NCBI GenBank assembly: GCA_004195035.1
Contig: SGBD01000001.1
Location: forward strand, 310,001 to 374,000
Length of the DNA: 64,000 bases
Reading direction: 5' to 3'
DNA from: Candidatus Acidulodesulfobacterium ferriphilum
Lineage (GTDB): Bacteria > SZUA-79 > Acidulodesulfobacterales > Acidulodesulfobacteraceae
The position numbers were made by a program, and so were the translations under genes. The notes beneath the pieces were generated by a model. That model was not told where the DNA came from. It made no database searches and saw nothing but the letters and a program-made list of their open reading frames with translations. Positions 23,999 through 32,409 of the stretch are shown here, piece by piece; position 1 is the first letter of the stretch; each line of letters begins with the position of its first letter.

Positions 23999-25276
23999 AT
24001 GAGCAAAAACGAAATAAACAGTAAGAAAATAAGGCAGTTAAGCATTTACATACATATCCCCTTTTGCAAAAGCAAATGTAATTATTGCAGTTTCTATTCT
24101 ATATCTTTATCTTTGTCGAAAGTTGATAATATTTTTAACGATTTAGAGTGTAACGACAAGGCATGCGGGAGTAATAAAGGGCGGGAATGTAACCTGAACA
24201 GCGACAATCCGCGTAATTATTCGGGGATGCTTAAATCGGAACTCGAAATCATGTCCGAGAAATTCAATCTTAGGAACTCTTTTATAAACAGTATATATTT
24301 TGGGGGCGGCACGCCGTCTATTATGCCTGCCGGTTTTTTTAAAAATGTATCGGGATTTATAAATGACAGCTTTCGAATTGCCGCCAATACCGAAATAACC
24401 GTAGAAGTCAACCCCGAAAGCGGAAATTTTGAAAAGCTCTCGGCATTGAAATCGCTTGGGGTAAATCGCCTATCCATAGGAGCGCAAAGCTTTAACGGCG
24501 ATGTACTGAAAACTGCGGGTAGAATCCATAATAAAAAAGATATTTACGGCACCGTTAATAATGCAAAAAAATTGGGCTTTAAAAACATATCCCTTGATTT
24601 AATAATCGGGCTTCCGGGACAGACGGAAACCATTTTTTATAATGACATAAGACAAACATTAAATATGGAACCGGAGCATATTTCGGCTTATATGTTAAGC
24701 ATCGAAAAGAATACAAAATTTTATAAAACCTGTAATGAAAATAATGCAAAAAACAGGCTGACATTTATACCTGAAGAAACCGCGGCGAAATATTACGAAA
24801 TATTATGTAAACTATTGGATGAAGAGGGCTATGTTCATTATGAAATATCAAATTTTGCAAAAAAAGGATATGAAAGCAGGCATAATTTAAATTACTGGAA
24901 AAGAGGCGAATATTTAGGAATAGGACCTTCGGCTTCATCTTTTTTGAAAATGGAAGGCGGAAAAGAAATCAGAAAAACCAATATAGCGGATTTAGATAAA
25001 TACGCAGGTAATATTTTACAAAAAACCGATAATAGACATGAAGCCGATTTGCTCGAAATTCTGACCGAAAAAGACAAAATCAATGAAGAAATATTTCTAT
25101 CTTTAAGAACAAATTCGGGAATTAATGCAAAAAGGCTGACGGAATGGGTTAACTCAGGCATTATAAACAGTTTTATCGAGGAAGGACTTATGCAAATTAA
25201 AAGGAACGAAAATATCGTGCTGACTTTAAAAGGTATGCTTTTATCATCGGAAATATTTGCGCGTATTATGGTTTAG
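23999..25276 (+). CDS. hemW: HemW-like radical SAM protein (haem chaperone, formerly HemN-like)
   Basis: The 425-residue protein begins with IYIHIPFCKSKCNYCSFYS, the canonical CX3CX2C radical SAM motif within the HemN/HemW family consensus. It continues with YFGGGTPSIM, EVNPES, RLSIGAQSFN, DLIIGLPGQT, and HYEISNFAKKGYESRHNLNYW, then GIGPSASSF. Unlike coproporphyrinogen dehydrogenase HemN it has only three cysteines in the cluster motif and no second-SAM loop, so HemW (haem chaperone for respiratory proteins) is preferred. A low-complexity insertion follows the CXXXCXXC segment (about residues 40-75). The ATG lacks a clear Shine-Dalgarno. tRNA-Ser follows 64 bp downstream. Confidence 0.9.
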   Translation: MSKNEINSKKIRQLSIYIHIPFCKSKCNYCSFYSISLSLSKVDNIFNDLECNDKACGSNKGRECNLNSDNPRNYSGMLKSELEIMSEKFNLRNSFINSIYFGGGTPSIMPAGFFKNVSGFINDSFRIAANTEITVEVNPESGNFEKLSALKSLGVNRLSIGAQSFNGDVLKTAGRIHNKKDIYGTVNNAKKLGFKNISLDLIIGLPGQTETIFYNDIRQTLNMEPEHISAYMLSIEKNTKFYKTCNENNAKNRLTFIPEETAAKYYEILCKLLDEEGYVHYEISNFAKKGYESRHNLNYWKRGEYLGIGPSASSFLKMEGGKEIRKTNIADLDKYAGNILQKTDNRHEADLLEILTEKDKINEEIFLSLRTNSGINAKRLTEWVNSGIINSFIEEGLMQIKRNENIVLTLKGMLLSSEIFARIMV

Positions 25277-25340
25277 CACTTTTATATTGAAATATAACCC
25301 GCCAATATCTATAATAAGATAAAGTTGCAACATATTTTAC

Positions 25341-25428
<88 letters not shown>

Positions 25429-25482
25429 GTTAAAACAAATACTAACGAATAGCGGGAATATAAAGCAAAGGGTAGTTGGATT

Positions 25483-25583
25483 CGAACCCCCGGCAAGCCC
25501 GAAGGGCGCAAGGGGGTTCGTCGCTTTTAGCGTCCGTAGATACGTAAGCAGGCGTTTACAAAAGCAAGGCTTTTGTGCCTGCT
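25483..25583. repeat. Two consecutive strong hairpins downstream of tRNA-Ser
   Basis: Hairpin one spans 25483-25520, with CGAACCCCC pairing GGGGGTTCG and an inner GCCC-gaa-GGGC. Hairpin two spans 25547-25583, with AGCAGGC and ACAAAAGC pairing GCTTTTGT and GCCTGCT, with a four-base bulge. A small CGCT/AGCG hairpin lies between them. The outer arm of the first resembles a tRNA T-arm. It may be an attachment-site remnant or a small structured RNA. Confidence 0.6.
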
Positions 25584-25592
25584 GGAGTGTCA

Positions 25593-25608
25593 TCCCTCTC
25601 TCTCCACC
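25593..25608 (+). repeat. Near-exact copy of tRNA-Ser 3' end
   Basis: TCCCTCTCTCTCCACC matches 15 of 16 bases of the tRNA-Ser 3' end (25412-25427, TCCCTCTCTCTCCGCC). Tyrosine-recombinase elements that integrate at tRNA genes leave such duplications. No integrase is present in the window. Confidence 0.6.
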
Positions 25609-25655
25609 CTCTTTTTTATTTTATTCCTTTATTTTTTCTAATTAAATAAATAATT

Positions 25656-25709
25656 AAATAAATCAGACCCCTTTATTTTTTCCAAATAAATCAGACCCCT
25701 TTATTTTTT
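25656..25709 (+). repeat. 26-bp direct repeat, two tandem copies
   Basis: The unit AAATAAATCAGACCCCTTTA plus a T6 tail occurs at 25656-25681 and 25684-25709. A third, partial CCTTTATTTTTT copy precedes them at 25627-25638. The TCAGACCCC core resembles sequences often found at transposon-associated repeats, but no transposase is present. Confidence 0.75.
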
Positions 25710-25799
25710 TTTATTTTTTTTATAATTAATTATTTATATATAATGAAACATTTATAATTAAATTAACTTATTATTTATAATTATTATTAAATAAAATAA

Positions 25800-25827
25800 T
25801 TGACAAACTTTATTTTTATGATAATAT
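25800..25827 (+). promoter_or_regulatory. Sigma-70 promoter for the SatP-like transporter gene
   Basis: TTGACA at 25800-25805 and TAATAT at 25822-25827 are separated by 16 bp, with a TG-like extension before the -10. It leaves a 5' leader of about 130 bases containing two similar ribosome-binding-site blocks and a CCCATA/TATGGG hairpin. Confidence 0.75.
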
Positions 25828-25966
25828 TGTGCCTAAGACAACATTTTAACATCAAAAACATTTAACTAGGAGGACAGATAGCTGTACCCATAAATATGGG
25901 GCACAAAAAAAGAGGAGTATGTTCTCGCAACTAAAACTAAAACATTTAACTAAGGAGGAAATCTTT

Positions 25967-26539
25967 ATGTCAGATGAAAAAAAAGTTGGCGACCCAACGG
26001 CGTTGGGTTTATTTGCTTATGGCATAGCTCTTACGCTTTTGGCTACAGTAATCGGCGGATTCGCAGGTCCGTTTAACGGGCTGATTTTAGGCACGATTAT
26101 CTTTACCGGAGGAGTCGGGTTAGTTTTAGCAGGCATTTACGATTTTATGCGCGGCAGCGCTTTCGGAGGAGCTGCATTTACCGGATATGGCTTGTTATTT
26201 TTGACTGTTTCAACTTTTTTTATTGCGACAGTCGTTACAAAATCCGCAGCCGGCCCCGCGCCAATGTTCGGCGGCTGGTTTCACTTGTTGTGGGCTATCT
26301 TCGCATTTGCAACTTTTTTCGGAGCTAATGTATTAAAAAAATGGGTAATGCTGCAAATTGCCCTTTTTACAACAGGTGCTTTTCTTTTAATACAGGCTAT
26401 AGGACTCTTTACGGGGTCGTTAGCGGGTCTTCTGCCTGTGGTAGGAATAGTCGGCATAGTTTCAGGTTTATGCGCGGTTTATACCGCTATAGCCGTATTA
26501 ATTAACGGGGCGGCGGAAAAAACCGTTCTTCCTGCGTAA
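25967..26539 (+). CDS. satP: Acetate/succinate transporter, GPR1/FUN34/YaaH (SatP) family
   Basis: The 190-residue membrane protein has six hydrophobic helices and begins with GDPTALGLFAYGIALTLL, the family NPAPLGL-type signature. It continues with FNGLILGTIIFTGGVGLVLAGIYDFMRGSAFGGAAFTGYG, which matches the family G-M-x-F-R-x-G-N-T-F-G-x-T region. These proteins carry acetate or succinate across the inner membrane. The start at 25967 has a perfect AAGGAGG; an in-frame ATG at 25919 also has a weaker AGAGGA and would add 16 residues. It may supply acetate to acetate kinase. The gene ends before a strong bidirectional terminator. Confidence 0.88.
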   Translation: MSDEKKVGDPTALGLFAYGIALTLLATVIGGFAGPFNGLILGTIIFTGGVGLVLAGIYDFMRGSAFGGAAFTGYGLLFLTVSTFFIATVVTKSAAGPAPMFGGWFHLLWAIFAFATFFGANVLKKWVMLQIALFTTGAFLLIQAIGLFTGSLAGLLPVVGIVGIVSGLCAVYTAIAVLINGAAEKTVLPA

Positions 26540-26552
26540 CCCTTACTACCAA

Positions 26553-26585
26553 AAGAGAGCTATTAGATTAATTAATAGCTCTCTT
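26553..26585. terminator. Bidirectional terminator between satP and the ABC permease gene
   Basis: A perfect 13-bp stem (AAGAGAGCTATTA at 26553-26565 with its complement at 26573-26585) is followed by CTTTTT on the plus strand and TTTTGGT on the minus strand. It lies between two convergent genes. Confidence 0.88.
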
Positions 26586-26597
26586 CTTTTTCAATAC

Positions 26598-27554
26598 TTA
26601 GCTTATATCCTTCCTTGCAAATATTAAAGACGATATAATAACTAATAAAACCATATAGCTCAGACCATAAACAATTCTGTAAAAGACTGGGCCTGCCGAA
26701 ATAAATATTTTATATGCCGCCTCCGAGCTTATATTAAATATGGAAAAATTCGGCAAAACGGTATAAATGATATGGACAATATTAGTAAGCAGATGGTTTG
26801 CCTGATGAACAATTACTGTCTTTCCGCCTATAATTTTTTTAACGGGTCTTACAAGGTCGTTCATTTTACTTGAGACATTGCCTATGAAAAAAACAAGTAC
26901 GGTAAATATAGAGGCTAACGCCTTTGATGTTATTAAAGAAAAAAGTAATGCCACAGCCGCAATAAATACCGATTCTATTATAATAAAAAGCGCTTGAATT
27001 ATCAAAGGCTGAGGCAAAGAATAAACGGTAAAAGGCTTTGCCTTAGTCTTTTGGATTATGGGTTTATTTGGCGCATTTTTGCTTTCTTTAACGGAATTGC
27101 CATGAATGCTTTTTAAATGAGAGACGGCCGGCTTAGATTGCCCCGCAAACGGTTTAAAAGGTATGACATATTTGTGCATAATCAAAAGAACAAAGTAAAA
27201 AATAAGCATCATTATAATTGTCGAAAATATTATGGCGACCGTTAACCCCAAAAACCTGCCTATTAAGTATTCCGCTCTTTTAACAGGCCTTGTAATGCTT
27301 AAAAATATGCTTTTTTTCTCTATATCGTCATATATTATAGATGAACCGATAAAAATACCGATAAAAATATTAAAAATCGTTATGGCAAAAATGGAAAAAT
27401 CTACCATAATCCTACCCTGGCTTATAAAACTTGTTTGAGAGACAAAGTAGCTTCCCGAAATAAGAATTAAGGCAAATATTAAAAACGAATAAAAAATTTT
27501 GGAATTTTTTATCTCTTTAAAAGAATACATCGTTGAGTATAAAATTTTTTTCAT
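26598..27554 (-). CDS. ABC-2 type transporter permease
   Basis: The 318-residue protein has six predicted membrane helices. The opening part is MYSFKEIKNSKIFYSFLIFALILISGSYFV, followed by the conserved SSIIYDDIEKKSIFLSITRPVKRAEYLIGRFLGL segment of ABC-2 permeases that couples to the ATPase. A polar loop at about 150-185 (Lys/Pro rich) is an insertion compared with typical members. The ATPase gene lies 14 bp upstream on the same strand. The pair should form an exporter of unknown substrate. The linked glycosyltransferase suggests an envelope glycan or lipid, which is inference. Confidence 0.85.
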   Translation of the reverse strand: MKKILYSTMYSFKEIKNSKIFYSFLIFALILISGSYFVSQTSFISQGRIMVDFSIFAITIFNIFIGIFIGSSIIYDDIEKKSIFLSITRPVKRAEYLIGRFLGLTVAIIFSTIIMMLIFYFVLLIMHKYVIPFKPFAGQSKPAVSHLKSIHGNSVKESKNAPNKPIIQKTKAKPFTVYSLPQPLIIQALFIIIESVFIAAVALLFSLITSKALASIFTVLVFFIGNVSSKMNDLVRPVKKIIGGKTVIVHQANHLLTNIVHIIYTVLPNFSIFNISSEAAYKIFISAGPVFYRIVYGLSYMVLLVIISSLIFARKDIS

Positions 27555-27568
27555 TGGAATACCACCTG

Positions 27569-28405
27569 CTAATTTTTCTTGTTTTTACGCATTAAATCGT
27601 AAAGATATACCTCTAACGGCGTACTGTATTCCGCTATTAAAAGGTAATCTTTATCTTGTTCAGGTTTAGCCGTACCTTGCGTACGCTCGTGATTCTTGGA
27701 AGGATTTAATTTTGCTTCCATATAACCTTCCGCCTCTTTTTCAATTGCGGCAATGCCTTCATCTTTAATTAGCCTGCCGCCCACCAGAACCGCAATTTTA
27801 TCGCACAGTTCCTTGCTATCCGCAAGCACATGCGATGAAAAAAATATGGTTTTTTTTCTTTCTTTTAATTTAAATATTATATCCTTAAATTCTTTTCTCC
27901 CGATAGGATCAAGTCCCGATAACGGTTCGTCAAAAATTAAAATCTCCGGATCCCCCAAAATAGAAATAGCCAGAGCTAACCTCTGGGTCATCCCCTTTGA
28001 ATATTTGTGGACATGAATGTCTTTTGCGTAAAAAATACCTGCTAATTTTAGCGCATCATAAATTTCGCTTTTATCTATTTTTTTATTCAATAACTTAGAA
28101 TAATAATTAATAATCTCAATCCCCTTAAGTCCCCGGGGAAAACTTGGGTTTTCAGGCAAATAACCCAAATTAAGCCGCGCCCTATAATCCGTTGAATCGT
28201 AATCGTTTATCTTAATAATTCCGTTTGATGGATGAATCAGCCCTACTATCATCTTAATCGTTGTAGATTTTCCTGCGCCGTTTGGACCGAAAAACCCCGT
28301 AACCTTGCCATCCTCGATAGTTAAAGAAAGATCTTCTATGGCATTTTTTTTAATTCCGAAAAACCCGACTCGAAAATATTTTGTTGTATTTTTTAATTTA
28401 ATCAT
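27569..28405 (-). CDS. ABC transporter ATP-binding protein
   Basis: The 278-residue ATPase has Walker A GPNGAGKST near residue 41, a Q-loop around GYLPENPSFPRG, the signature YSKGMTQRLALA, Walker B EILIFDEPLSGLDPIG and the switch His in FFSSHVLAD. It is a single-domain, ABC-2 partner type with a diverged C-terminal extension (about 225-278). The start codon overlaps the stop of the preceding TPR-like gene in an ATGA arrangement (28402-28405), so translation is coupled. Its partner is the permease encoded next. Confidence 0.95.
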   Translation of the reverse strand: MIKLKNTTKYFRVGFFGIKKNAIEDLSLTIEDGKVTGFFGPNGAGKSTTIKMIVGLIHPSNGIIKINDYDSTDYRARLNLGYLPENPSFPRGLKGIEIINYYSKLLNKKIDKSEIYDALKLAGIFYAKDIHVHKYSKGMTQRLALAISILGDPEILIFDEPLSGLDPIGRKEFKDIIFKLKERKKTIFFSSHVLADSKELCDKIAVLVGGRLIKDEGIAAIEKEAEGYMEAKLNPSKNHERTQGTAKPEQDKDYLLIAEYSTPLEVYLYDLMRKNKKN

Positions 28406-29166
28406 AAACTTTTTTGCGGTAAAAATAGTTTTAATGAATATGGTACTTTATATTTTTTATGTTCTTTTTTAAGCTCCATCTCATTTTTAACTGCGTTTAT
28501 CCTGTATTTGATTATTTGCTTTATATAAGGATTTTTGTTGTTTTTATACATCTCTTCAAGAAAACTCAAAGCTCCTTTAAAATTTCCCGACTTATTAAGA
28601 AGTTTCATATATAAAAACTCCAAATATTTCGGGCTGTTTTTCATGCCGATTGCATATTTAAGATAATAGGCGGCTTTTTTGAAGTTATTAAGACTATAAA
28701 AATAGTTAAATGCTATCAAAAACGGTATATTCCAGTTGCCTTTAAGATGTTTCATTCCTATTTTTAATAATTTTATAGCCCTTTTCGGCTTGCCCGCCAG
28801 TCCAAGAAGAGTCCCTCCAGCCTGATAAGCATAATTAAACCGTGGATTAAGGCTAACGGTAATAGCCGATATTTTATACATGTAGGGATAATGCATTTTT
28901 GCGAGCCTGAACGATGAAGCCTCCTGAACAAAAAGCACCCAAAAGTAATCCGAAAAAAGCGTATTAAAGTTTAAATCGATAAATTTTATAAATTCCGGTT
29001 TTACGGAAGAATATCTTAAAAAAGACGCAAGTTTTAATTTTAGGCTATGTTTCGATAAAGCTACACGGCTAAAAGAAAAAAATATAAAATAAGCCAAAAA
29101 TATTATAAATATAAACACAACAAAGACTTTCGTAAACTTGCGAATAAAAATTTCCACAGGCTCCAC
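28402..29166 (-). CDS. Membrane-anchored TPR-like protein of ABC exporter operon
   Basis: The 254-residue product has one N-terminal membrane helix (about residues 13-35) and a helical-repeat region (about 85-240) with TPR-like spacing (YAYQAGGTLLGLAGKPKRAI, then AFNYFYSLNNFKKAAYYLK and LLNKSGNFKGALSFLEEMY). The start is a GUG at 29166 within a tandem CTGTGGAGC duplication; a second in-frame GUG lies three codons later. It sits between a glycosyltransferase and the ATPase, and overlaps the latter by four bases. A scaffold or assembly role for the transporter is inferred. I do not recognise a named family. Confidence 0.68.
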   Translation of the reverse strand: MEPVEIFIRKFTKVFVVFIFIIFLAYFIFFSFSRVALSKHSLKLKLASFLRYSSVKPEFIKFIDLNFNTLFSDYFWVLFVQEASSFRLAKMHYPYMYKISAITVSLNPRFNYAYQAGGTLLGLAGKPKRAIKLLKIGMKHLKGNWNIPFLIAFNYFYSLNNFKKAAYYLKYAIGMKNSPKYLEFLYMKLLNKSGNFKGALSFLEEMYKNNKNPYIKQIIKYRINAVKNEMELKKEHKKYKVPYSLKLFLPQKSL

Positions 29167-29204
29167 AGGCTCCAGCTATTATTCTAATAATTTATATTTT
29201 AGGT

Positions 29205-30356
29205 TTAAGACAAATCTGCCAATAATTTTAAATAAAATAGAACCGTTTTTGATGCGATTTCTTTAGCGTCGAACTTTTTAACGACTTCATTATAGCAATT
29301 TAATCCCAATTTTTCAATTAACTCACGATTGTCGATTAATGAAATAATCTTATCCGAAAGCCGGGCGTAATCCCCTGCCCCAAATAAAAGCCCCGTTTCG
29401 TTGTTTCTTATTATCTCGGGTATCCCTCCCGCGTCGGAAGCAATAACCGCCTTTTTAAACGCGCATGATTCTATGATAATGCTTCCCATTCCTTCGAGAC
29501 CCGACGGAACGATTATTAAATCGCTCGCGACGATAAATTTTTTTATATCTTTTTTAAAGCCGCTTATAATAAAATATTCTTTAAGCCCCTTTTTGTTAAT
29601 AAAATCCGTTATATGCTTATATAATACACCCTCCCCGATGATAACAAATTTTATATCGTTTCGCGTCTTTATTATTAATTCTGCCGCTTTTATTAATACC
29701 TCATGCCCCTTTTCTTTAGAGAGTCTTCCGATAAGAGAAATCATTTTTTCGTCCGGCTTAATCCCGAGTTCGCTTCTAACATTTTGCCTTTCAAGCTCAT
29801 AAACAAACATTTCCTTCTGCAATCCGTCTTCATCATAAATCCTTGGACTATAAATCGTTTCAATCTTTTTTGGATCAATCTTAACATCTTTAATTAAAAT
29901 GTTTTTAATGTAATCCGATATAGCGATAAACCCGTCCGTTAAAAACCTGTAGATTAAAAATCCCTTTAAAAAGCTTATCCTATAAGCAACATGCCTTGTT
30001 AAAACCTTAATAATCCTTTTTTTGAAAATTAAAAGCGAGGCAATTCCGCCTAAAAAATGGTCCCTTGAGGAGTGAAAATTTATCAAATCTATATCATGCT
30101 TTGTTAAAAAATTCCTTATTTTAAATACGGCATAAATATCGAGAAAATTCTTCATTTCAATAGATAAATTATTAATGCCTATTTTATCTAATTCTCCTTT
30201 TAATCGTTTATTATTATTATGTATAACATAAATATTAAAACTTTTATCATAGTAAAGTTTTAGAAATTCGAGGAGGATTACAATATCGTTTTGCGCTCCG
30301 CCGTAATTTTGAAAGCTGTCTATATGAAGTATATTAAATTTGGCCTTTTTATCCAT
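29205..30356 (-). CDS. Glycosyltransferase family 4
   Basis: The 383-residue protein is a GT-B fold transferase. The N-terminal half begins with FNILHIDSFQNYGGAQNDIVILLEFL. The C-terminal half has ISLIGRLSKEKGHEVLIKAAELI and then the nucleotide-sugar motif VPSGLEGMGSIIIESCAFKKAVIASDAGGIPEIIRNNETGLLF, with the E-x7-E pattern of family GT4. It is the first gene of a four-gene unit (GT4, TPR-like, ABC ATPase, ABC permease). Donor and acceptor cannot be read from sequence; a cell-surface glycan is likely. ATG start; about 86 bp separates it from the divergent marC gene. Confidence 0.9.
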   Translation of the reverse strand: MDKKAKFNILHIDSFQNYGGAQNDIVILLEFLKLYYDKSFNIYVIHNNNKRLKGELDKIGINNLSIEMKNFLDIYAVFKIRNFLTKHDIDLINFHSSRDHFLGGIASLLIFKKRIIKVLTRHVAYRISFLKGFLIYRFLTDGFIAISDYIKNILIKDVKIDPKKIETIYSPRIYDEDGLQKEMFVYELERQNVRSELGIKPDEKMISLIGRLSKEKGHEVLIKAAELIIKTRNDIKFVIIGEGVLYKHITDFINKKGLKEYFIISGFKKDIKKFIVASDLIIVPSGLEGMGSIIIESCAFKKAVIASDAGGIPEIIRNNETGLLFGAGDYARLSDKIISLIDNRELIEKLGLNCYNEVVKKFDAKEIASKTVLFYLKLLADLS

Positions 30357-30443
30357 TATAAAAAATATAAAAATATAATTGTTGTAAAAATTGTATTATA
30401 ATTATTTAAACAGTTCATTAATAATATAGCTTATAGCAAATAT

Positions 30444-31082
30444 ATGTCAAACATTATTCTAATTTTTTCTAAAGATGTATTGCTTGCCTTAATACCTCTA
30501 TTTGTCGCTATAGACATCTTCGGCGTCCTGCCTATTTATTTAGATTTCGTAAAAGATACAAGCATGGATGAAGAAAAAAATATTAGAAAAAACTCGCTAA
30601 TCACAGCCTTTAGCGTAGGTATCGGGTTTCTTTTACTGGGAAAATCCCTATTTGCCGTTATGGGCATATCTATTTACGATTTTGAAATAGCGGGGGGCAT
30701 ACTTTTACTGATAATATCCATAAATAACCTGATTTCCGAAAAACCTAAACTATTTGCCGGAGCCATTAAGGCGGATTTAGGAGTTGTTCCCATAGGCGTT
30801 CCTTTGATTGTCGGACCTGGGGTTTTAACCACTCTTTTAATTCTGACAGGCATTTATGGCTATTTTGTAATCACGATTTCATTTATTATTAACCTTTTAA
30901 TCGTTTATGTTGTTTTAAAAAATACAAGAACAATTTTAAAATACCTTGGAAAAACAGGTTCTAACGCAGCCGGAAAGTTAGCGGCGCTTTTGCTTGCGGC
31001 CTACGCCGTTATGATGATGCGGGTAGGAATTATTAATACCATATCGATTTACATAAAAAACATTACGCATCCGTTGCGTTAA
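30444..31082 (+). CDS. MarC family integral membrane protein
   Basis: The 212-residue protein has six hydrophobic helices and family motifs DVLLALIPLFVAIDIFGVLP, a central glycine-rich helix (FEIAGGILLLIISI), and GVVPIGVPLIVGPGVLTTLL. MarC/UPF0056 proteins were once linked to multiple antibiotic resistance but their transport function is unsettled. The gene overlaps the convergent ychF gene by four bases at the stop codons (31079-31082), so the two share no separate terminator. ATG start; expression unit is probably monocistronic. Confidence 0.88.
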   Translation: MSNIILIFSKDVLLALIPLFVAIDIFGVLPIYLDFVKDTSMDEEKNIRKNSLITAFSVGIGFLLLGKSLFAVMGISIYDFEIAGGILLLIISINNLISEKPKLFAGAIKADLGVVPIGVPLIVGPGVLTTLLILTGIYGYFVITISFIINLLIVYVVLKNTRTILKYLGKTGSNAAGKLAALLLAAYAVMMMRVGIINTISIYIKNITHPLR

Positions 31083-32179
31083 ACATTAAACCTGAAGTGC
31101 ATTATATCGCCGTCTTTAACGACATAATCCTTGCCCTCGAGCCTTAAAAGACCCATTCTTGCCGCATTAGATTCCGACCCTGCCTTTATAAAGTCATCGT
31201 AAGATATAACTTCCGCCCTTATAAAACCCTTTTCGAAATCAGAATGGATCGTCCCTGCGGCTTGCGGCGCCTTCCAGCCGTTTTTTATCTCCCACGCCCT
31301 GACCTCCTGCTTTCCTGCAGTAAAAAATGAAATCAGGCCTAAAAGCCTGAAGCTGATAGAGGCAACGATGTCTAAAGCGGAGGATTCGAGACCGTAATCT
31401 TTTAAAAAAGCGTCCTTATCCTCAGGGCTTAAAGTTGACAATTCTTCTTCTAACTTTGCGCACAACTTTATTACGGGTATATTTTCCGGTTTTGCAATAT
31501 TTAATATTCCATCTATCTCATTATTGGAAAAATCTTTGGACAGCATTTGTTCATCGACATTAAGAACATATATGACAGGTTTCGCCGATATAATACCTAA
31601 AGATTTTAAAAGGCTTTTTTCGGTTTCGCCAAATTCTTTATTAATTATATTGCCTGTTTCGGAAAGCTGCTTATTAATATTTTTTAAAAAATCTAGGCTG
31701 GACAATGCGGTTTTATCCCCGCTTTTGGCCATTTTTTCAAGTTTTTGAATATGTTTGGAAAGAATCTCTATATCGCTTAAGGCAAGCTCGGTATTAATAA
31801 TCTCAAGATCCCTGACGGGATTAATTGCCCCTTCCACATGCACGACCGAACTTTCTTTAAAAACTCTTATTACCTGTATAATCAAATCGACATTTCTGAT
31901 ATGCGAAAGAAACTTATTCCCGAGTCCTTCGCCTGCCGAAGCTCCTTTTGTCAGCCCCGCAATATCTACAAATTCGACATAAGTCGGCGTAACCTTTTCA
32001 GGGTTAACCATTTCCTTAAGCTTATAAAGCCTTTTATCGTTAATCGGTTTTATGCCAACATTAGGATCTATTGTGCAAAAGGGGTAGTTGCTGGCTTCGG
32101 CGCATCCGGAGGTAATAGCATTAAATATAGTTGACTTCCCGACATTCGGAAGTCCTACTATGCCGCATTTAAGTCCCAT
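31079..32179 (-). CDS. ychF: Redox-regulated ATPase/GTPase YchF (Obg-like)
   Basis: YchF is an OBG-family P-loop protein that binds ATP and associates with ribosomes. The 366-residue product starts KCGIVGLPNVGKSTIFNAIT (G1) and includes NYPFCTIDPNVG and VDIAGLTKGASAGEGLGNKFL (switch region). It ends in a TGS domain with SFFTAGKQEVRAWEIKNGWKAPQAAGTIHSDFEKGFIRAEVI. GAGG lies upstream of the ATG. It ends the run pth-rplY-prs; order and strand match the ychF-pth-rplY-prs-ispE gene string known from deltaproteobacteria. A 165-bp MITE-like element separates it from pth. Confidence 0.97.
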   Translation of the reverse strand: MGLKCGIVGLPNVGKSTIFNAITSGCAEASNYPFCTIDPNVGIKPINDKRLYKLKEMVNPEKVTPTYVEFVDIAGLTKGASAGEGLGNKFLSHIRNVDLIIQVIRVFKESSVVHVEGAINPVRDLEIINTELALSDIEILSKHIQKLEKMAKSGDKTALSSLDFLKNINKQLSETGNIINKEFGETEKSLLKSLGIISAKPVIYVLNVDEQMLSKDFSNNEIDGILNIAKPENIPVIKLCAKLEEELSTLSPEDKDAFLKDYGLESSALDIVASISFRLLGLISFFTAGKQEVRAWEIKNGWKAPQAAGTIHSDFEKGFIRAEVISYDDFIKAGSESNAARMGLLRLEGKDYVVKDGDIMHFRFNV

Positions 32180-32219
32180 ATCCTCAACCTCGTTTCAAAT
32201 TGCATCTTGTAGAATAATA

Positions 32220-32384
32220 ACCCAAATCCAGATTTAGAAAATATTTATATATTCCAATGCTAAGTAAATCTGGATTCCCGCTTTCGCGGGAATGACACCC
32301 GTTGGGTGAAAGGCTAAATTCCATAATTGTCATTCCTGCGTAGGCAGGAATCCAGAATATAAAATTCTAAATCGGGATTTGGGT
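32220..32384. mobile_element. 165-bp MITE-like element with 20-bp terminal inverted repeats
   Basis: The ends ACCCAAATCCAGATTTAGAA (32220-32239) and its near-complement (32365-32384) match in 19 of 20 positions. Both flanks read AATAATA (32213-32219 and 32385-32391), consistent with a 7-bp target duplication, although the sequence is low complexity. Inside are two inversely oriented hairpins that begin CTGGATTCC and end GGAATGAC. No transposase is encoded. It lies in the ychF-pth gap. A shorter version of the inner hairpin recurs at 62429. Confidence 0.75.
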
Positions 32385-32409
32385 AATAATATTATTATTG
32401 CTTTATTTT

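Larger units (their letters stand above)
25429..25966. other. 538-bp non-coding stretch: tRNA-Ser 3' remnant, hairpins, tandem repeat, promoter and leader
   Basis: From left to right it holds a hairpin cluster (25483-25583), a near-copy of the tRNA-Ser 3' end (25593-25608), a 26-bp direct repeat (25656-25709), AT-rich sequence, and a consensus promoter (25800-25827). It ends in a leader with a duplicated CATTTAACTA(A)GGAGGA element. Open frames on the minus strand here are translations of tRNA-like DNA and are not genes. Confidence 0.7.

Noticed and set aside
25878-25935. Leader peptide MGHKKRGVCSRN before satP
   Set aside because: The ATG at 25897 is about 23 bases from the AGGAGG block, too far for a normal site, and nothing supports the peptide.
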